Positions 24,385-33,236 are shown, counted from the stretch's first letter. The stretch: 64,000 nt of DNA from an uncultured Acidobacteriaceae bacterium (GCA_937879855.1 CALFMO010000007.1:310001-374000); one strand, 5' to 3'. The notes: generated by a model from the letters alone, not told the origin. A program made the numbers and translations.

Positions 24385-25149
24385 ATGCGTGTTTCCAACG
24401 CCACCAGTCGTTTTTCTGATCGCGTAGAAAATTATGTTCGCTACCGGCCGGGCTATCCGCCAGAAGCGTTGCAGGTTTTGAAAGATGACTGCGGCCTGGC
24501 GCCCCACCACATAATCGCCGACATCGCCTCGGGTACCGGCATCTGGACTCGCATGCTGCTGGAGAATGGTAATAAAGTCTTCGGAATCGAGCCCAATGCA
24601 GAGATGCGCCAAGCGGGCGAACGGCTGCTGGCAGGATTTCCACCGTTCACCAGTGTTGCGGGAACGGCGGAAGTGACCACGCTGCCGGACCACAGCGTCG
24701 ACTTCGTCACCGCGGCGCAAGCGGCGCACTGGTTCGATCGTGAGCGCACGCGAGGCGAGTTTCGGCGAATTCTCAAGCCCGGAGGATGGCTGGTGCTTCT
24801 ATGGAACGAGCGCCTCACCGATGCGAATCCATTTTTGCGTGAATACGAAGAGCTGCTGCTGACCTACGCCACCGACTACGAAGATGTGCGGCATGAGCGC
24901 ACCACCGACGCGGTGAATGAGTTTTTTGATCCAGCTCCGTTTCAAGAGCGCCAGTTCCCGATGCGGCAGGAGTTTGACTACGAAGGCCTCGTAGGCCGGC
25001 TGCTGTCTTCTTCATATGCGCCGGGACCCGGGCATCCGAATCACGCGCTGATGCTGGGCGAGTTGCGGCGAATCTTTGACTCACACAACTCTGCCGGACG
25101 CGTCGCCTTCGACTACAAAACGCGCGTTTACTTTGGCCAGCTGAAATAA
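24385..25149 (+). CDS. Class I SAM-dependent methyltransferase
   Basis: The protein is about 254 residues from the ATG at 24385 and begins MRVSNATSRFSDRVENYVRY, matching the usual start of this methyltransferase-11 subfamily (RF-x-x-RV-x-x-Y-x-x-YRPxYP). Motif I is ADIASGTGIWT, followed by VFGIEPNAEM, the acidic LPDHSVDFV, and QAAHWFD, where the family has a conserved Trp. The substrate is unknown. The frame is open upstream through an ATG at 24340, but TTAGAAT at 24335-24341 looks like a -10 element, which favours the later start. It is followed 11 bp later by the decarboxylase gene, probably in one operon. Confidence 0.82.
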   Translation: MRVSNATSRFSDRVENYVRYRPGYPPEALQVLKDDCGLAPHHIIADIASGTGIWTRMLLENGNKVFGIEPNAEMRQAGERLLAGFPPFTSVAGTAEVTTLPDHSVDFVTAAQAAHWFDRERTRGEFRRILKPGGWLVLLWNERLTDANPFLREYEELLLTYATDYEDVRHERTTDAVNEFFDPAPFQERQFPMRQEFDYEGLVGRLLSSSYAPGPGHPNHALMLGELRRIFDSHNSAGRVAFDYKTRVYFGQLK

Positions 25150-25160
25150 AGTGGAGAGCA

Positions 25161-26639
25161 ATGTCAGACGAGAAATCTTTTCACATGACGCCCGAAGAAT
25201 TCCGCCAGCACGGGTATGCCGTGGTGGATTGGATTGCCGACTACCAGGCGCGCGCGGAATCGTTCCCCGTGCTTTCGCAGGTAAAGCCGGGAGAGATTCG
25301 CGCTTCGCTTCCGGCGAATCCTCCAGCGCATGGCGAGCCGTTTGATTCGCTTCTGAAAGATGTCAACAAGCTGATTCTGCCGGGTGTCACGCACTGGCAG
25401 TCACCGAATTTCTTTGCCTACTTTCCGTGCAACGCATCAGGGCCGGGAATTCTCGGCGATATGCTTTCGTCCGGCCTCGGGGTGCAAGGCATGCTGTGGT
25501 CGACCAGCCCGGCGTGCACGGAACTCGAAACGCTCGTCATGGATTGGCTGGTAGAAATGCTTGGTCTGCCCGCAAAATTTCTGTCGTCGAACACGGGTGG
25601 CGGCGTCATTCAGGACACCGCTTCCAGTGCCGCGCTGTGCGCCCTGCTGGCGGCGCGCGAGCGCGCCACGAACTACGTCAGCAACAAGAAAGGATGCGAC
25701 GGACATCTCGTCGCCTACGCTTCCACCCAAACCCATTCTTCTCTGGAAAAGGCGGCGATGATTGCCGGCATCGGCGTCGACAATCTGCGCTTGATCGAGG
25801 TTGACCAGAATCTCGCCATGCGGCCTGACGCTCTGGCACGTCAAATTGACATCGACAAGCGCGCTGGCCTCATTCCATTCCTTGTGTGCGCGACGGTGGG
25901 TACAACTTCTTCGAACGCGATGGATCCGGTTGCCGCGATCGGCGAAGTCTGTCGCCAGCACAATCTTTGGTTGCACGTAGACGCTGCCATGTCGGGCACC
26001 GCCATGCTCTGCCCTGAGTTCCGTCACTTGCAAAACGGAGTTGAGCTCGCCGACAGCTACAACTTCAATCCCCACAAATGGATGTTCACCAACTTCGACT
26101 GCAGTTGCTTCTGGGTCGCCGACCGCAAGGCGCTGATTCGGACCTTAAGCATTCTGCCTGAATATCTCCGCAATCAGGCCACGGAGTCGGGTTCGGTGAT
26201 CGACTATCGCGACTGGCACATCCAACTCGGACGACGCTTCCGCTCGCTGAAGTTGTGGTTTGTGATTCGCCATTACGGCGTCGATGGCTTGCAGCATCAC
26301 ATCCGTGAGCATGTGCAACTGGCGCAGCAGTTCGCAGAATGGGTGCGTAGCGACGATGGCTTCGAATTGGCGGCGCCGGCCCCGCTGAATCTAGTCTGCT
26401 TCCGCCACAAGGCGGGAGACAAGGCGAACCAGATCATCCTGGATCGCCTGAACCGCAGCGGCGACCTGTTCCTGACCCACACCAAGCTGGGCGGCAAGCT
26501 AACGCTGCGCCTGTGTGTAGGCCAGACCCATACGCAAGCACGTCATGTAGAGAACGCGTGGAAAAGAATTCAAGAGGAATCCCGAAAGCTGACTGAATTA
26601 ATAACGGGAGTTGAATCGAACACCGAAGCGAAACGGTAG
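25161..26639 (+). CDS. Group II PLP-dependent decarboxylase (aromatic amino acid decarboxylase-like)
   Basis: The 492-residue protein belongs to the group II decarboxylases (DOPA/tryptophan/tyrosine decarboxylase, PF00282). The N-terminus has the DDC signature EEFRQHGYAVVDWIADY, and the SPNFFAYFP motif that lines the active site is at about 84-92. The cofactor Lys306 is in NPHKWMFTNFDCSCFW, and HVDAAMSG supplies the PLP-contacting Asp. Likely substrates are aromatic amino acids, giving an amine and CO2; which one cannot be told. GGAG lies 5 nt before the ATG. No amine oxidase or transporter gene is adjacent. Confidence 0.92.
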   Translation: MSDEKSFHMTPEEFRQHGYAVVDWIADYQARAESFPVLSQVKPGEIRASLPANPPAHGEPFDSLLKDVNKLILPGVTHWQSPNFFAYFPCNASGPGILGDMLSSGLGVQGMLWSTSPACTELETLVMDWLVEMLGLPAKFLSSNTGGGVIQDTASSAALCALLAARERATNYVSNKKGCDGHLVAYASTQTHSSLEKAAMIAGIGVDNLRLIEVDQNLAMRPDALARQIDIDKRAGLIPFLVCATVGTTSSNAMDPVAAIGEVCRQHNLWLHVDAAMSGTAMLCPEFRHLQNGVELADSYNFNPHKWMFTNFDCSCFWVADRKALIRTLSILPEYLRNQATESGSVIDYRDWHIQLGRRFRSLKLWFVIRHYGVDGLQHHIREHVQLAQQFAEWVRSDDGFELAAPAPLNLVCFRHKAGDKANQIILDRLNRSGDLFLTHTKLGGKLTLRLCVGQTHTQARHVENAWKRIQEESRKLTELITGVESNTEAKR

Positions 26640-26653
26640 GTTCCGTTTTTCTT
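26631..26653 (+). terminator. Weak terminator of the decarboxylase gene
   Basis: AAACGG (26631-26636) and CCGTTT (26643-26648) form a 6-bp stem across the TAG stop codon, followed by TTCTTT. It sits exactly between two convergent genes. The stem is short, so confidence is limited. Confidence 0.45.
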
Positions 26654-27651
26654 TAGTCCGCCGGCATCGGCGCAGGGCGCGCCACGGCAGCACTTCCATT
26701 CGCACCAACAGCCTTCGCGCTGACCGGTTCTTCGTCCGGCATCGCCAGCCACTTCCGCACTGCAGGCAACGCCTGGCGCATAGCTGCCTCACCCACCCGA
26801 ATCAGCTCGTCGGCCCGTTTGAAGTCGTCATAAGCAAACCCGGCGACGTCCGGCTCGATGACCAGATCTGCCGCTTCCCGCCACAGGCGCGACATCGCGT
26901 CCTGCGCGATCGCGAACGATTGTCCGATCACGTCAAACAAATGACGCGGCGCTCCGCCATTGCCCCAAGTGCCTTTCAAGTGCACGGCCAACACACGGTC
27001 CGCCCCCATCTCGCGCACGGGATGCGTAGGTACCGGGTGCGACAGCATGCCATCCACCAGGTAGCGCCCGCGAATCTGCACCGGCAAGAACATTCCGGGA
27101 TACGCGCAACTCGCCCGAACCGGATCAATCATCGAACCGGAATGGAAGACCACGCCTTCACCCGTATTAAAATCGGTGGCAGTCACGCCCAGAGGAATGC
27201 GCAGGTCCTCGAAGGTCTTCACTTTCAAAAACCGGGTCAAAAATGAAATCATGCGATCGTTGGAAGCGAAGCCGCAACGCGAAAGCGTCCAGCGAGCGAA
27301 AGTCGTAAAACGGACATTGTGCGCCATCGCAGTTAGTTCGTCGACCGTGACCCCGCTGCAATAGGAAGCCCCGATCAGAGCGCCCACACTGGTCCCGGCG
27401 ACCATACGGACCGGAATACCTTCTTGTTCGAGAACTTTCAGGACGCCAACGTGGGCGATGCCGCGGGCAAATCCTCCGCCCAATGCCAAGCCGATAGCCG
27501 GGGTTCGAGAAGTCCGAACTGGCAAAATAGGGGCAGCCTGACGGGAGAGCTCCCGCCCAAAGGCTTGTACTGACCGAATAATCTTCCCCAGACTATTCAC
27601 AGCAAACCCCGCATCCTCGGCCCTGCGAGCAGCCCATCCCACTACTTGCAT
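26653..27651 (-). CDS. Patatin-like phospholipase
   Basis: The 332-residue protein has the complete patatin set: the oxyanion-hole run GLALGGGFARGIAHVGVL (about 54-71), nucleophile Ser88 in GTSVG, and the partner Asp200 in VDGML. It should be a cytoplasmic serine acyl hydrolase acting on lipids, in the RssA/YchK bacterial group. The first 50 residues are basic and not conserved in my memory of the family, so the true start could be slightly later. It is convergent with the decarboxylase gene and divergent from the NUDIX gene. Confidence 0.9.
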   Translation of the reverse strand: MQVVGWAARRAEDAGFAVNSLGKIIRSVQAFGRELSRQAAPILPVRTSRTPAIGLALGGGFARGIAHVGVLKVLEQEGIPVRMVAGTSVGALIGASYCSGVTVDELTAMAHNVRFTTFARWTLSRCGFASNDRMISFLTRFLKVKTFEDLRIPLGVTATDFNTGEGVVFHSGSMIDPVRASCAYPGMFLPVQIRGRYLVDGMLSHPVPTHPVREMGADRVLAVHLKGTWGNGGAPRHLFDVIGQSFAIAQDAMSRLWREAADLVIEPDVAGFAYDDFKRADELIRVGEAAMRQALPAVRKWLAMPDEEPVSAKAVGANGSAAVARPAPMPAD

Positions 27652-27726
27652 CTAGGATGCCACACTTGCTTAGATGCTGGTAACGGCACAAGTGTGCTAC
27701 TTACTAGTGTGCCGGAGAATCGAATA

Positions 27727-27744
27727 GTTACAGTAACTGGTTAC
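27727..27744. promoter_or_regulatory. GTTAC half-site cluster, operator-like
   Basis: GTTAC-A-GTAAC (27727-27737) is a perfect odd palindrome, and a third half-site GTTAC follows at 27740-27744 in inverted orientation to the second. The cluster is 57 nt upstream of the NUDIX gene and 76 nt upstream of the divergent patatin gene, a position suited to a shared regulator. No known regulator is assigned. Confidence 0.3.
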
Positions 27745-27800
27745 CTTTGAGCCAGCAGGAATTAAAGAATTCCCTGTATTCTTACTAAGTTGCAGACAGT

Positions 27801-28298
27801 ATGATGCGCGAGATTTCAGCCGGTGGCGTCGTCATCCGGAAGGAAGACGGCCTTTGGTGGGTCGCCGCCATTGAATTGCCCGTGGCGTCCGACGCACCCC
27901 CCGACCCCGGCAAATCAGCAGTTCGCTCCAAACCCAAAGCCGTTTTGTGTCTACCCAAGGGCCTGATCGATCCCGGCGAGAAGGCTCTGGAAGCAGCCCT
28001 GCGAGAGGTTCGCGAAGAAACCGGAATTGTCGCCGCTCCCATCATCAAACTCGGCGACATCAAATATGTTTACGTTCGCTCCTGGGGCGACGGCGAACGC
28101 GTCTTCAAAATCGTCAGCTTCTACCTGTTGCGCTACGAATCGGGGCAGATCGACAACATCACCCAGGAGATGCGGATCGAAGTCGGGCGCGCCAAGTGGG
28201 TGCCCCTCACCGACGCTGGCCATCTATTGGAATATGGCGGCGAAAAACAGATGGCGCGCAAGGCGCTCGAATACGTCGAGGCCAATGCCGACCTGTAA
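27801..28298 (+). CDS. NUDIX hydrolase
   Basis: The 165-residue protein is one NUDIX domain. The Nudix box reads GLIDPGEKALEAALREVREE followed by TGI, with the metal-binding REVREE intact. The N-terminal ISAGGVVIR and the substrate-entry KPKAVLCLPKG are typical of the diadenosine polyphosphate/mRNA-cap type branch (MutT/Ap4A-like). The exact substrate cannot be told. Two ATGs in tandem (27801 and 27804) are both usable. Confidence 0.9.
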   Translation: MMREISAGGVVIRKEDGLWWVAAIELPVASDAPPDPGKSAVRSKPKAVLCLPKGLIDPGEKALEAALREVREETGIVAAPIIKLGDIKYVYVRSWGDGERVFKIVSFYLLRYESGQIDNITQEMRIEVGRAKWVPLTDAGHLLEYGGEKQMARKALEYVEANADL

Positions 28299-28338
28299 AT
28301 CCGCCCCTGGATATTTCCTCCTCGATGCGGTTGGCATT

Positions 28339-28545
28339 GCCTGTGTATTGATCAATCAAATCCTCTGTGTACTCTGTGATCTCCGGTTAAAGCTCTTTTT
28401 TGAACCTTGATCTCGAACCTCGAGGCCAACCCCCGGGCTGTGATTGCGCCCCTAGATAATTTTTCCCCAATGCGATTACCATTACCAGTTCACCGTTCCA
28501 CCGAAATCCTCTTTGTACTTTGTGCCCTCTAGTTGAGACTTTCAT
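28339..28545. repeat. Degenerate half-copies of the AACCAC palindrome family
   Basis: Two phrases, CCTCTGTGTACTCTGTGATC (from about 28361) and CCTCTTTGTACTTTGTGCCC (from about 28510), resemble the right arm of the inverted repeat at 37651-37712 but have no matching left arm nearby. They fill the 260-bp gap before the fatty-acid genes; nothing else is visible there. Confidence 0.45.
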
Positions 28546-28560
28546 ATCCGAGGCATGATC

Positions 28561-30996
28561 ATGAAGCGCATCAATAAGGTCGCAATCCTCGGCGCCGGAA
28601 CCATGGGCGCCCGCATCGCCGCGCATTTTGCCAATGCCGGCGTTCCCAGTTACCTATTCGACATTGTTCCCCCCGACGCCGACGGCTCCGCACGCAACAA
28701 AATCGCCGCCGCCGGGCTCGACGCCGCAAAGAAATCCAAACCTGCCGCCTTCATGGAACCGGCGCTCTCGCGATTCGTCACCGTCGGCAATTTCGAAGAT
28801 GACATCAAAAAGCTCGCTGACGTCGACTGGATCATCGAAGCGGTAGTCGAGAATCTCGACATCAAGCGCGCATTGCTCCGAAAAGTGGAAGCCGTCCGCA
28901 AGCCCGGCACCATCGTCACCACCAACACTAGCGGACTGCCCGTGGGCAAAATCGCCGAAGGATTCTCCGACGAATTCCGCTGGGCCTGGTTCGGCACTCA
29001 TTTCTTCAACCCGCCGCGGTACATGCGCCTGCTGGAAATCATTCCCACACCCGAATCCGATCGTGCCGCCATCGACGCCGTTGCGCACTTTTCCGATGTG
29101 CGCCTAGGCAAGGGCGTCGTCATCGCCAAAGACACGCCCAACTTCATCGGCAACCGCATCGGCACCTTCTCGGTTTTAAATGTGATGCGTCTGATGCAGG
29201 AAATGGGACTCACCATTGAAGAAGTCGATGCCCTCACCGGACAGGCCGTGGGATGGCCCAAGTCCGCCACTTTCCGCACCATCGATCTGGTTGGGCTGGA
29301 CATCCTTGGCCATGTCGTCGGCAACATGACAAAAAATGTCCACGACGAGCGCAGCGACCTCCGCCTCCCCGATTTCTTCAATAAGATGCTGGAGCACAAA
29401 TGGCTCGGCGATAAAACAAAGGGCGGGTTCTACAAGAAAGCGAAGGGAGGTCCCGGCAAGGAAGAAGAACGTCTCGCCCTGGACTGGAAGACCCTCGAAT
29501 ACCATCCGCGCCAAAAGCCAAAATTCCCCGCGCTCGATATGGCGAAAAATATCGAAGACGCCGGCACACGCCTGCGCACGCTGTTGGGCATGGACGGAGC
29601 GGGTCCGCAGAAGGGAGACAAGGCCGGAGCATTTCTCTGGTCTGCGCTCTCCGATCTCTGGACGTACTCTGCCAACCGCGTGCCTGAAATTTCCGAATCG
29701 ATTGTTGAAATCGACCGCGCCATGCGCATGGGCTTCAACTGGGAACTCGGCCCCTTCGAACTGTGGGACGCCGCCGGCGTGGAAGCCACAGTCGCGCGCA
29801 TGAAAAGAGAAGGCAAGCCGGTCCCCGCCAACGTGGAACGCCTGCTGGCCTCGGGCCAAAAGTCCTGGTATCTCGACGACCCGACATCGCCCGCAGGCCG
29901 CAAGTATTGGGAAATGGGAACCGAAAGTTGGGAGTCGGTGCAAGTCCCCGCCGGCGTGTGGTCGGTCACCGTCGCCAAGAAATCCAACGGCGTGGTCAAG
30001 AAGAATTCCGGCGCCTCTCTCATCGACCTGGGGGACGGCGTCGCCTGCATTGAATTCCACAGCAAGATGAATTCCCTTGGCGCCGACATCATCAGCTTGA
30101 TCACGCAATCGCTGAAGCCCGGCGGTCCGGGCGACGGCTTCGACGCCTTCGTTGTCACCAACGATGCCACCAACTTCTCCGTCGGCGCCAACCTCATGCT
30201 GCTGCTGATGAGTGTCCAAGAAGAAGAATGGGACGAGGTGGACCTCGCCATCCGCCAGTTCCAGGGGATGACGCAGGCCATCAAGTTCTCGCCCAAGCCA
30301 GTAGTGTCCGCTCCGTTCGCCTTGTGCCTGGCCGGAGGCACGGAAATCTCCCTGCACTCCGCAGCCCGGCAACCACACGCTGAGTTGTATACCGGGCTAG
30401 TCGAAGTCGGCGTTGGCTTGCTGCCCGGCGGGGGTGGCTGCAAGGAAATGCTGCTGCGTGCCGTCGACAGCGCAGCCGCCTCGCGCGGAAAAGTTTCCGG
30501 CGAAGCGCTCGTCGGCTCCGTCGAAATGATGGAGGCTTTGAAGAAAGCCTTCGAGGCTATCGCCACCGCGAAAGTCGCGACGTCGGCTCATGAAGCCCGG
30601 GCCCTCGGTTTTCTCTCAGATTCTGACCGCATCTCCATGAACCGCGAGCGCGTGCTCTCCGACGCTAAAGCCCGCGCCCTCGAACTCGCCCGCGCCGGAT
30701 ACGAACCGCCCGTTCCACGCACCGACATTCCCGCGCCGGGCGAGAACCTGCTGGCCGCGCTGAAGATGGGCGTTTACATGATGCGCCAGGGGAACTTCAT
30801 CACCGACTACGAAGTAAAGCTCGGCGGCAAGATCGCCGAAGTCCTCTGCGGAGGCAAAATCACGCCCGGCACGCCCGTGAGCGAGCAGTACATCCTCGAC
30901 CTCGAGCGCGAAGGCTTCAAATCCCTCTGCGGCGAGAAAAAAACGCAGGAAAGAATTCAATACACGCTAAAGACGGGAAAGACGCTAAGGAATTGA
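28561..30996 (+). CDS. 3-hydroxyacyl-CoA dehydrogenase / enoyl-CoA hydratase (FadN/FadB-like)
   Basis: The 811-residue bifunctional beta-oxidation protein starts with the NAD-binding Rossmann motif VAILGAGTMGARIAAHFANA. The dehydrogenase part contains the catalytic-His region WFGTHFFNPPRYM and the C-domain GWPKSATFRTIDLVG. The enoyl-CoA hydratase/crotonase part follows (about 480-700), with AGGTEISLHS and LVEVGVGLLPGGGG. The dehydrogenase-first order is that of B. subtilis FadN, the reverse of E. coli FadB. Thiolase and acyl-CoA dehydrogenase genes follow on the same strand. GAGG lies 7 nt before the ATG at 28561, favouring it over the ATG at 28555. Confidence 0.93.
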   Translation: MKRINKVAILGAGTMGARIAAHFANAGVPSYLFDIVPPDADGSARNKIAAAGLDAAKKSKPAAFMEPALSRFVTVGNFEDDIKKLADVDWIIEAVVENLDIKRALLRKVEAVRKPGTIVTTNTSGLPVGKIAEGFSDEFRWAWFGTHFFNPPRYMRLLEIIPTPESDRAAIDAVAHFSDVRLGKGVVIAKDTPNFIGNRIGTFSVLNVMRLMQEMGLTIEEVDALTGQAVGWPKSATFRTIDLVGLDILGHVVGNMTKNVHDERSDLRLPDFFNKMLEHKWLGDKTKGGFYKKAKGGPGKEEERLALDWKTLEYHPRQKPKFPALDMAKNIEDAGTRLRTLLGMDGAGPQKGDKAGAFLWSALSDLWTYSANRVPEISESIVEIDRAMRMGFNWELGPFELWDAAGVEATVARMKREGKPVPANVERLLASGQKSWYLDDPTSPAGRKYWEMGTESWESVQVPAGVWSVTVAKKSNGVVKKNSGASLIDLGDGVACIEFHSKMNSLGADIISLITQSLKPGGPGDGFDAFVVTNDATNFSVGANLMLLLMSVQEEEWDEVDLAIRQFQGMTQAIKFSPKPVVSAPFALCLAGGTEISLHSAARQPHAELYTGLVEVGVGLLPGGGGCKEMLLRAVDSAAASRGKVSGEALVGSVEMMEALKKAFEAIATAKVATSAHEARALGFLSDSDRISMNRERVLSDAKARALELARAGYEPPVPRTDIPAPGENLLAALKMGVYMMRQGNFITDYEVKLGGKIAEVLCGGKITPGTPVSEQYILDLEREGFKSLCGEKKTQERIQYTLKTGKTLRN

Positions 30997-31007
30997 GTGA
31001 GCATGAA

Positions 31008-31142
31008 ATGAAGGAGAATACCAATCCGTCGGAATTGGAAACTCAATATCGTGACATGGCCAGCGACGTTACGCACGAACGCGAAGCGCAAGAATGGATT
31101 GAAGGGCTGATCGCCGACGTCTCCACCGAGGGCAAAGCATGA
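31008..31142 (+). CDS. Small acidic protein downstream of the fadN-like gene
   Basis: A 44-codon ORF, MKENTNPSELETQYRDMASD and so on, ending IADVSTEGKA, begins 11 bp after the beta-oxidation gene. The same frame can start at a TTG (30993) that overlaps that gene's TGA stop as TTGA, giving 49 residues. It is acidic and helical, with codon choice like its neighbours. I do not recognise it. Its tight spacing suggests translational coupling. Confidence 0.45.
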   Translation: MKENTNPSELETQYRDMASDVTHEREAQEWIEGLIADVSTEGKA

Positions 31143-31148
31143 ACCGCC

Positions 31149-31184
31149 GGGTGCCCCATTCTCGCGTGCTTCGCGAGAAGTGGG
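31149..31184. repeat. GGGTGCCCC-type hairpin repeat, copy 2
   Basis: GGGTGCCCCATTCTCGCG, a short loop, and CGCGAGAAGTGGG form a hairpin with two mismatches. It closely matches the element at 32478-32514 and shares its opening with 18024-18066. It starts 6 nt after the small acidic ORF, so it could also end that transcript. Confidence 0.65.
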
Positions 31185-31266
31185 TCTCGCCCAGGCAAGA
31201 AAACGCCGGCCGATGGAATCTCCACCGACCGGCGCATTAGCAAGCAACTCAAGACAACTTCTCCCG

Positions 31267-32154
31267 CTACTGTTTGCTCTTCTGCTCTACTTTGCTGGTC
31301 TCGCCCGATTTCGCCGCTCCCGCCTTCGCCATCGCCGTCTTCGGTCTCCAGTAGTCCGGCGCAACGGCAACCACGTCTTCCGGCGCATTACTCAGTTCGG
31401 GCAAGAAGCGATTGATCACGGTCTCGGTGCCCTCTACGGCTTCCGCATTGGTTTTGAGAAACTTCTCGTATCCCTCTTCGCCCAGCATCTGCGGCATGCT
31501 TGGAATCGCGTCAAATCCAGCCAAAGAGCTTTGCATGGAGGTGATGTAAAACACCGTTCCCTCCTGGCCCGCAACCGCCTGTGACACAAAGACCGTCTGC
31601 GGAGGCGAGGCCTTCTCGCGCGCCGTCTTCAGGTCTTTCAGCAGCGCCTCGAAAGTCGCCACCTGGCCGGGGCGGACATGCACCGCGGTGGTCCGCAGAA
31701 ACCGTGTATTTCCCAGCATTTTTGCCATCGCTGCCGCATCCTCCGGAGCATTGCTGCTCAGGTCCATGCGGCGGCGCCGGAACTCACTACGAGAATTCGA
31801 CAAGCACTGGTCGAAGTCATGAAACATCTTTTCGGCCGCCTCTTTGCCGTGGCTCTTCTGCAGAGCCTGGTTGAAAATCTCCGTGCTTTTATCTGCGTCT
31901 GCATAGCTGCTGCGCATGCTGGTGAAGGTCACGCGGTCACCCCGGCCATAGACAGTTTCCATGGCGATCCAGGAATCCCCTTTGTTCTGATGGTTTGCCG
32001 CAGCTATTTTCTTGCTGATGGCATCAAAGTCCGCTCGTTTCTCCGGTTTAACCTGCACCATGAACACATCCAGATATTGCTCTTGAGCTTGGCCGACAGC
32101 CATTGCCCCCAGCAACACCACTGCAAGCGCGGTCCAGCAAGCCTTCCATTTCAT
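31267..32154 (-). CDS. Secreted protein of unknown function
   Basis: The 295-residue protein has a signal peptide (MKWKACWTALAVVLLGAMAV, cleaved near GQA-QE). The mature part appears to be two related alpha/beta halves beginning YLDVFMVQVKPEKRADFDAI and RTTAVHVRPGQVATFEALL, similar in layout to dimeric ferredoxin-like (ABM/EthD) domains. The C-terminus is a Lys/Ala-rich tail. Function is unknown. The ATG at 32154 has AGGAG 6 nt upstream; the 50 codons above it are non-coding and overlap a promoter region. Confidence 0.7.
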   Translation of the reverse strand: MKWKACWTALAVVLLGAMAVGQAQEQYLDVFMVQVKPEKRADFDAISKKIAAANHQNKGDSWIAMETVYGRGDRVTFTSMRSSYADADKSTEIFNQALQKSHGKEAAEKMFHDFDQCLSNSRSEFRRRRMDLSSNAPEDAAAMAKMLGNTRFLRTTAVHVRPGQVATFEALLKDLKTAREKASPPQTVFVSQAVAGQEGTVFYITSMQSSLAGFDAIPSMPQMLGEEGYEKFLKTNAEAVEGTETVINRFLPELSNAPEDVVAVAPDYWRPKTAMAKAGAAKSGETSKVEQKSKQ

Positions 32155-32321
32155 AGAAGTCTCCTTTGTTGCGATTGAATTGTCTGTGGATTGGTATTTC
32201 CCGAGCGAGCCCACCCTACGCTTCGCCCAAACAGACGTCAAGTCCCGAGGCACAAAGTTGGGCACGACGTGAAGCCCACAACGAGGGGACAATATGACAT
32301 GCAAGGCTAAAAATGGGGAAG

Positions 32322-32341
32322 GGCACGACTTCAGTCGTGCC
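32322..32341. repeat. Short perfect hairpin GGCACGAC-TTCA-GTCGTGCC
   Basis: An 8-bp perfect stem with a TTCA tetraloop lies in the 435-bp gap between two divergent secreted-protein genes. No T-run follows on either strand, so it is more likely a dispersed repeat than a terminator. The rest of 32155-32589 holds only this, the next repeat and a promoter-like box. Confidence 0.5.
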
Positions 32342-32477
32342 GATAATATGCCTCACGCTTGTCACTCCGAGCCGATCGCAGGCTCGCGGGGGCGCGCCGA
32401 GAACGAGCGAGAAATCTGCTGTTCACCCGGCCACATCGCAGTCAAGTTCAGAGACTACCAGTGAATCATCCTCTCTT

Positions 32478-32514
32478 GGGTGCCCCATTTCTCGCATCCT
32501 TTGCGAGAAGTGGG
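32478..32514. repeat. GGGTGCCCC-type hairpin repeat, copy 3
   Basis: GGGTGCCCCATTTCTCGCA, a short loop, and TTTGCGAGAAGTGGG form an imperfect hairpin. It is nearly identical to the copy at 31149-31184, including orientation. Confidence 0.65.
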
Positions 32515-32577
32515 ATATTGCACAGAAACTTCGAACTCCAAAACCAAATACGATCAGTTTCCGCCATTCCCCTGCGC

Positions 32578-32583
32578 TACAAT
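32578..32583 (+). promoter_or_regulatory. TACAAT -10-like box 6 nt before a start codon
   Basis: TACAAT ends 6 nt before the ATG at 32590, so a transcript made from it would start at or within a few bases of the start codon. No Shine-Dalgarno precedes that ATG. The -35 region is not convincing. Confidence 0.45.
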
Positions 32584-32589
32584 CGCTTC

Positions 32590-33162
32590 ATGCCCAGACC
32601 TCTGCTTGCGACTGCGGTCCTCGGTCTGACCCTGCTCATTTCTTCAACCCCATTCTCCAACGCGCAATCCAGCCAACAAAAAGACGTGCCTGCAAAAGAA
32701 TCCGCTCCCGACGTGCCGGACGCAATCGCCGTACCCGCAGGCGTAGAACCGGTTCTGTTCGTACGAGCCAAAGGATCGCAAATCTACACTTGCCAGGCTG
32801 GAACCGACGGCAAGTTCACGTGGACGCTAAAAGGTCCCGAAGCCGAACTGAAGGATCGCAAAGATAAAGTCATTGGCCAGCATTCCGCAGGCCCCACCTG
32901 GAAGTTAAAGGACGGCAGCCAAGTCACAGGCAAGATGGTCGCAAAGGTCGACTCGCTGGATCCGGACTCGATTCCCTGGCTGCTCGTGAATGTCGAAAGC
33001 CACGCCGGAAAGTCTGGCCTGCTCAGTAACGTGACGACCATCCAGCGCGTCCACACCCACGGCGGAAAACCCGGCAACGACGCATGCGACGAGTCCCACA
33101 AAGGCGCCGAAACCAAGAGTGATTACACCGCCGACTATTACTTTTTCGCGCCCGCGAAGTGA
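32590..33162 (+). CDS. Secreted DUF3455 family protein
   Basis: The 190-residue protein has an N-terminal signal peptide (MPRPLLATAVLGLTLLISST, cleaved near SNA-QS) and one DUF3455 domain. Typical phrases are AVPAGVEPVLFVRAKGSQIY near the start, GPTWKLKDGS in the middle, and VTTIQRVHTHGGKPG with C-D-ESHKGAE near the end. The family is of unknown function. The ATG at 32590 begins the signal peptide and has a TACAAT box 6 nt before it; a 77-codon upstream extension crosses a repeat and is rejected. The thiolase gene follows after 74 bp. Confidence 0.85.
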   Translation: MPRPLLATAVLGLTLLISSTPFSNAQSSQQKDVPAKESAPDVPDAIAVPAGVEPVLFVRAKGSQIYTCQAGTDGKFTWTLKGPEAELKDRKDKVIGQHSAGPTWKLKDGSQVTGKMVAKVDSLDPDSIPWLLVNVESHAGKSGLLSNVTTIQRVHTHGGKPGNDACDESHKGAETKSDYTADYYFFAPAK

Positions 33163-33236
33163 TGGGTCATGCGCCTTGAAGCGGTCGCACAATGGCAAGC
33201 ATCCAATGGATAGCTTGCCGAGAACGGAGAAATCAT

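Noticed and set aside
29176..30566. Two long minus-strand ORFs (about 400 and 378 codons) inside the FadN-like gene
   Set aside because: They are antisense shadows of a GC-rich gene; they lack domain motifs, while the plus strand has complete dehydrogenase and hydratase signatures.
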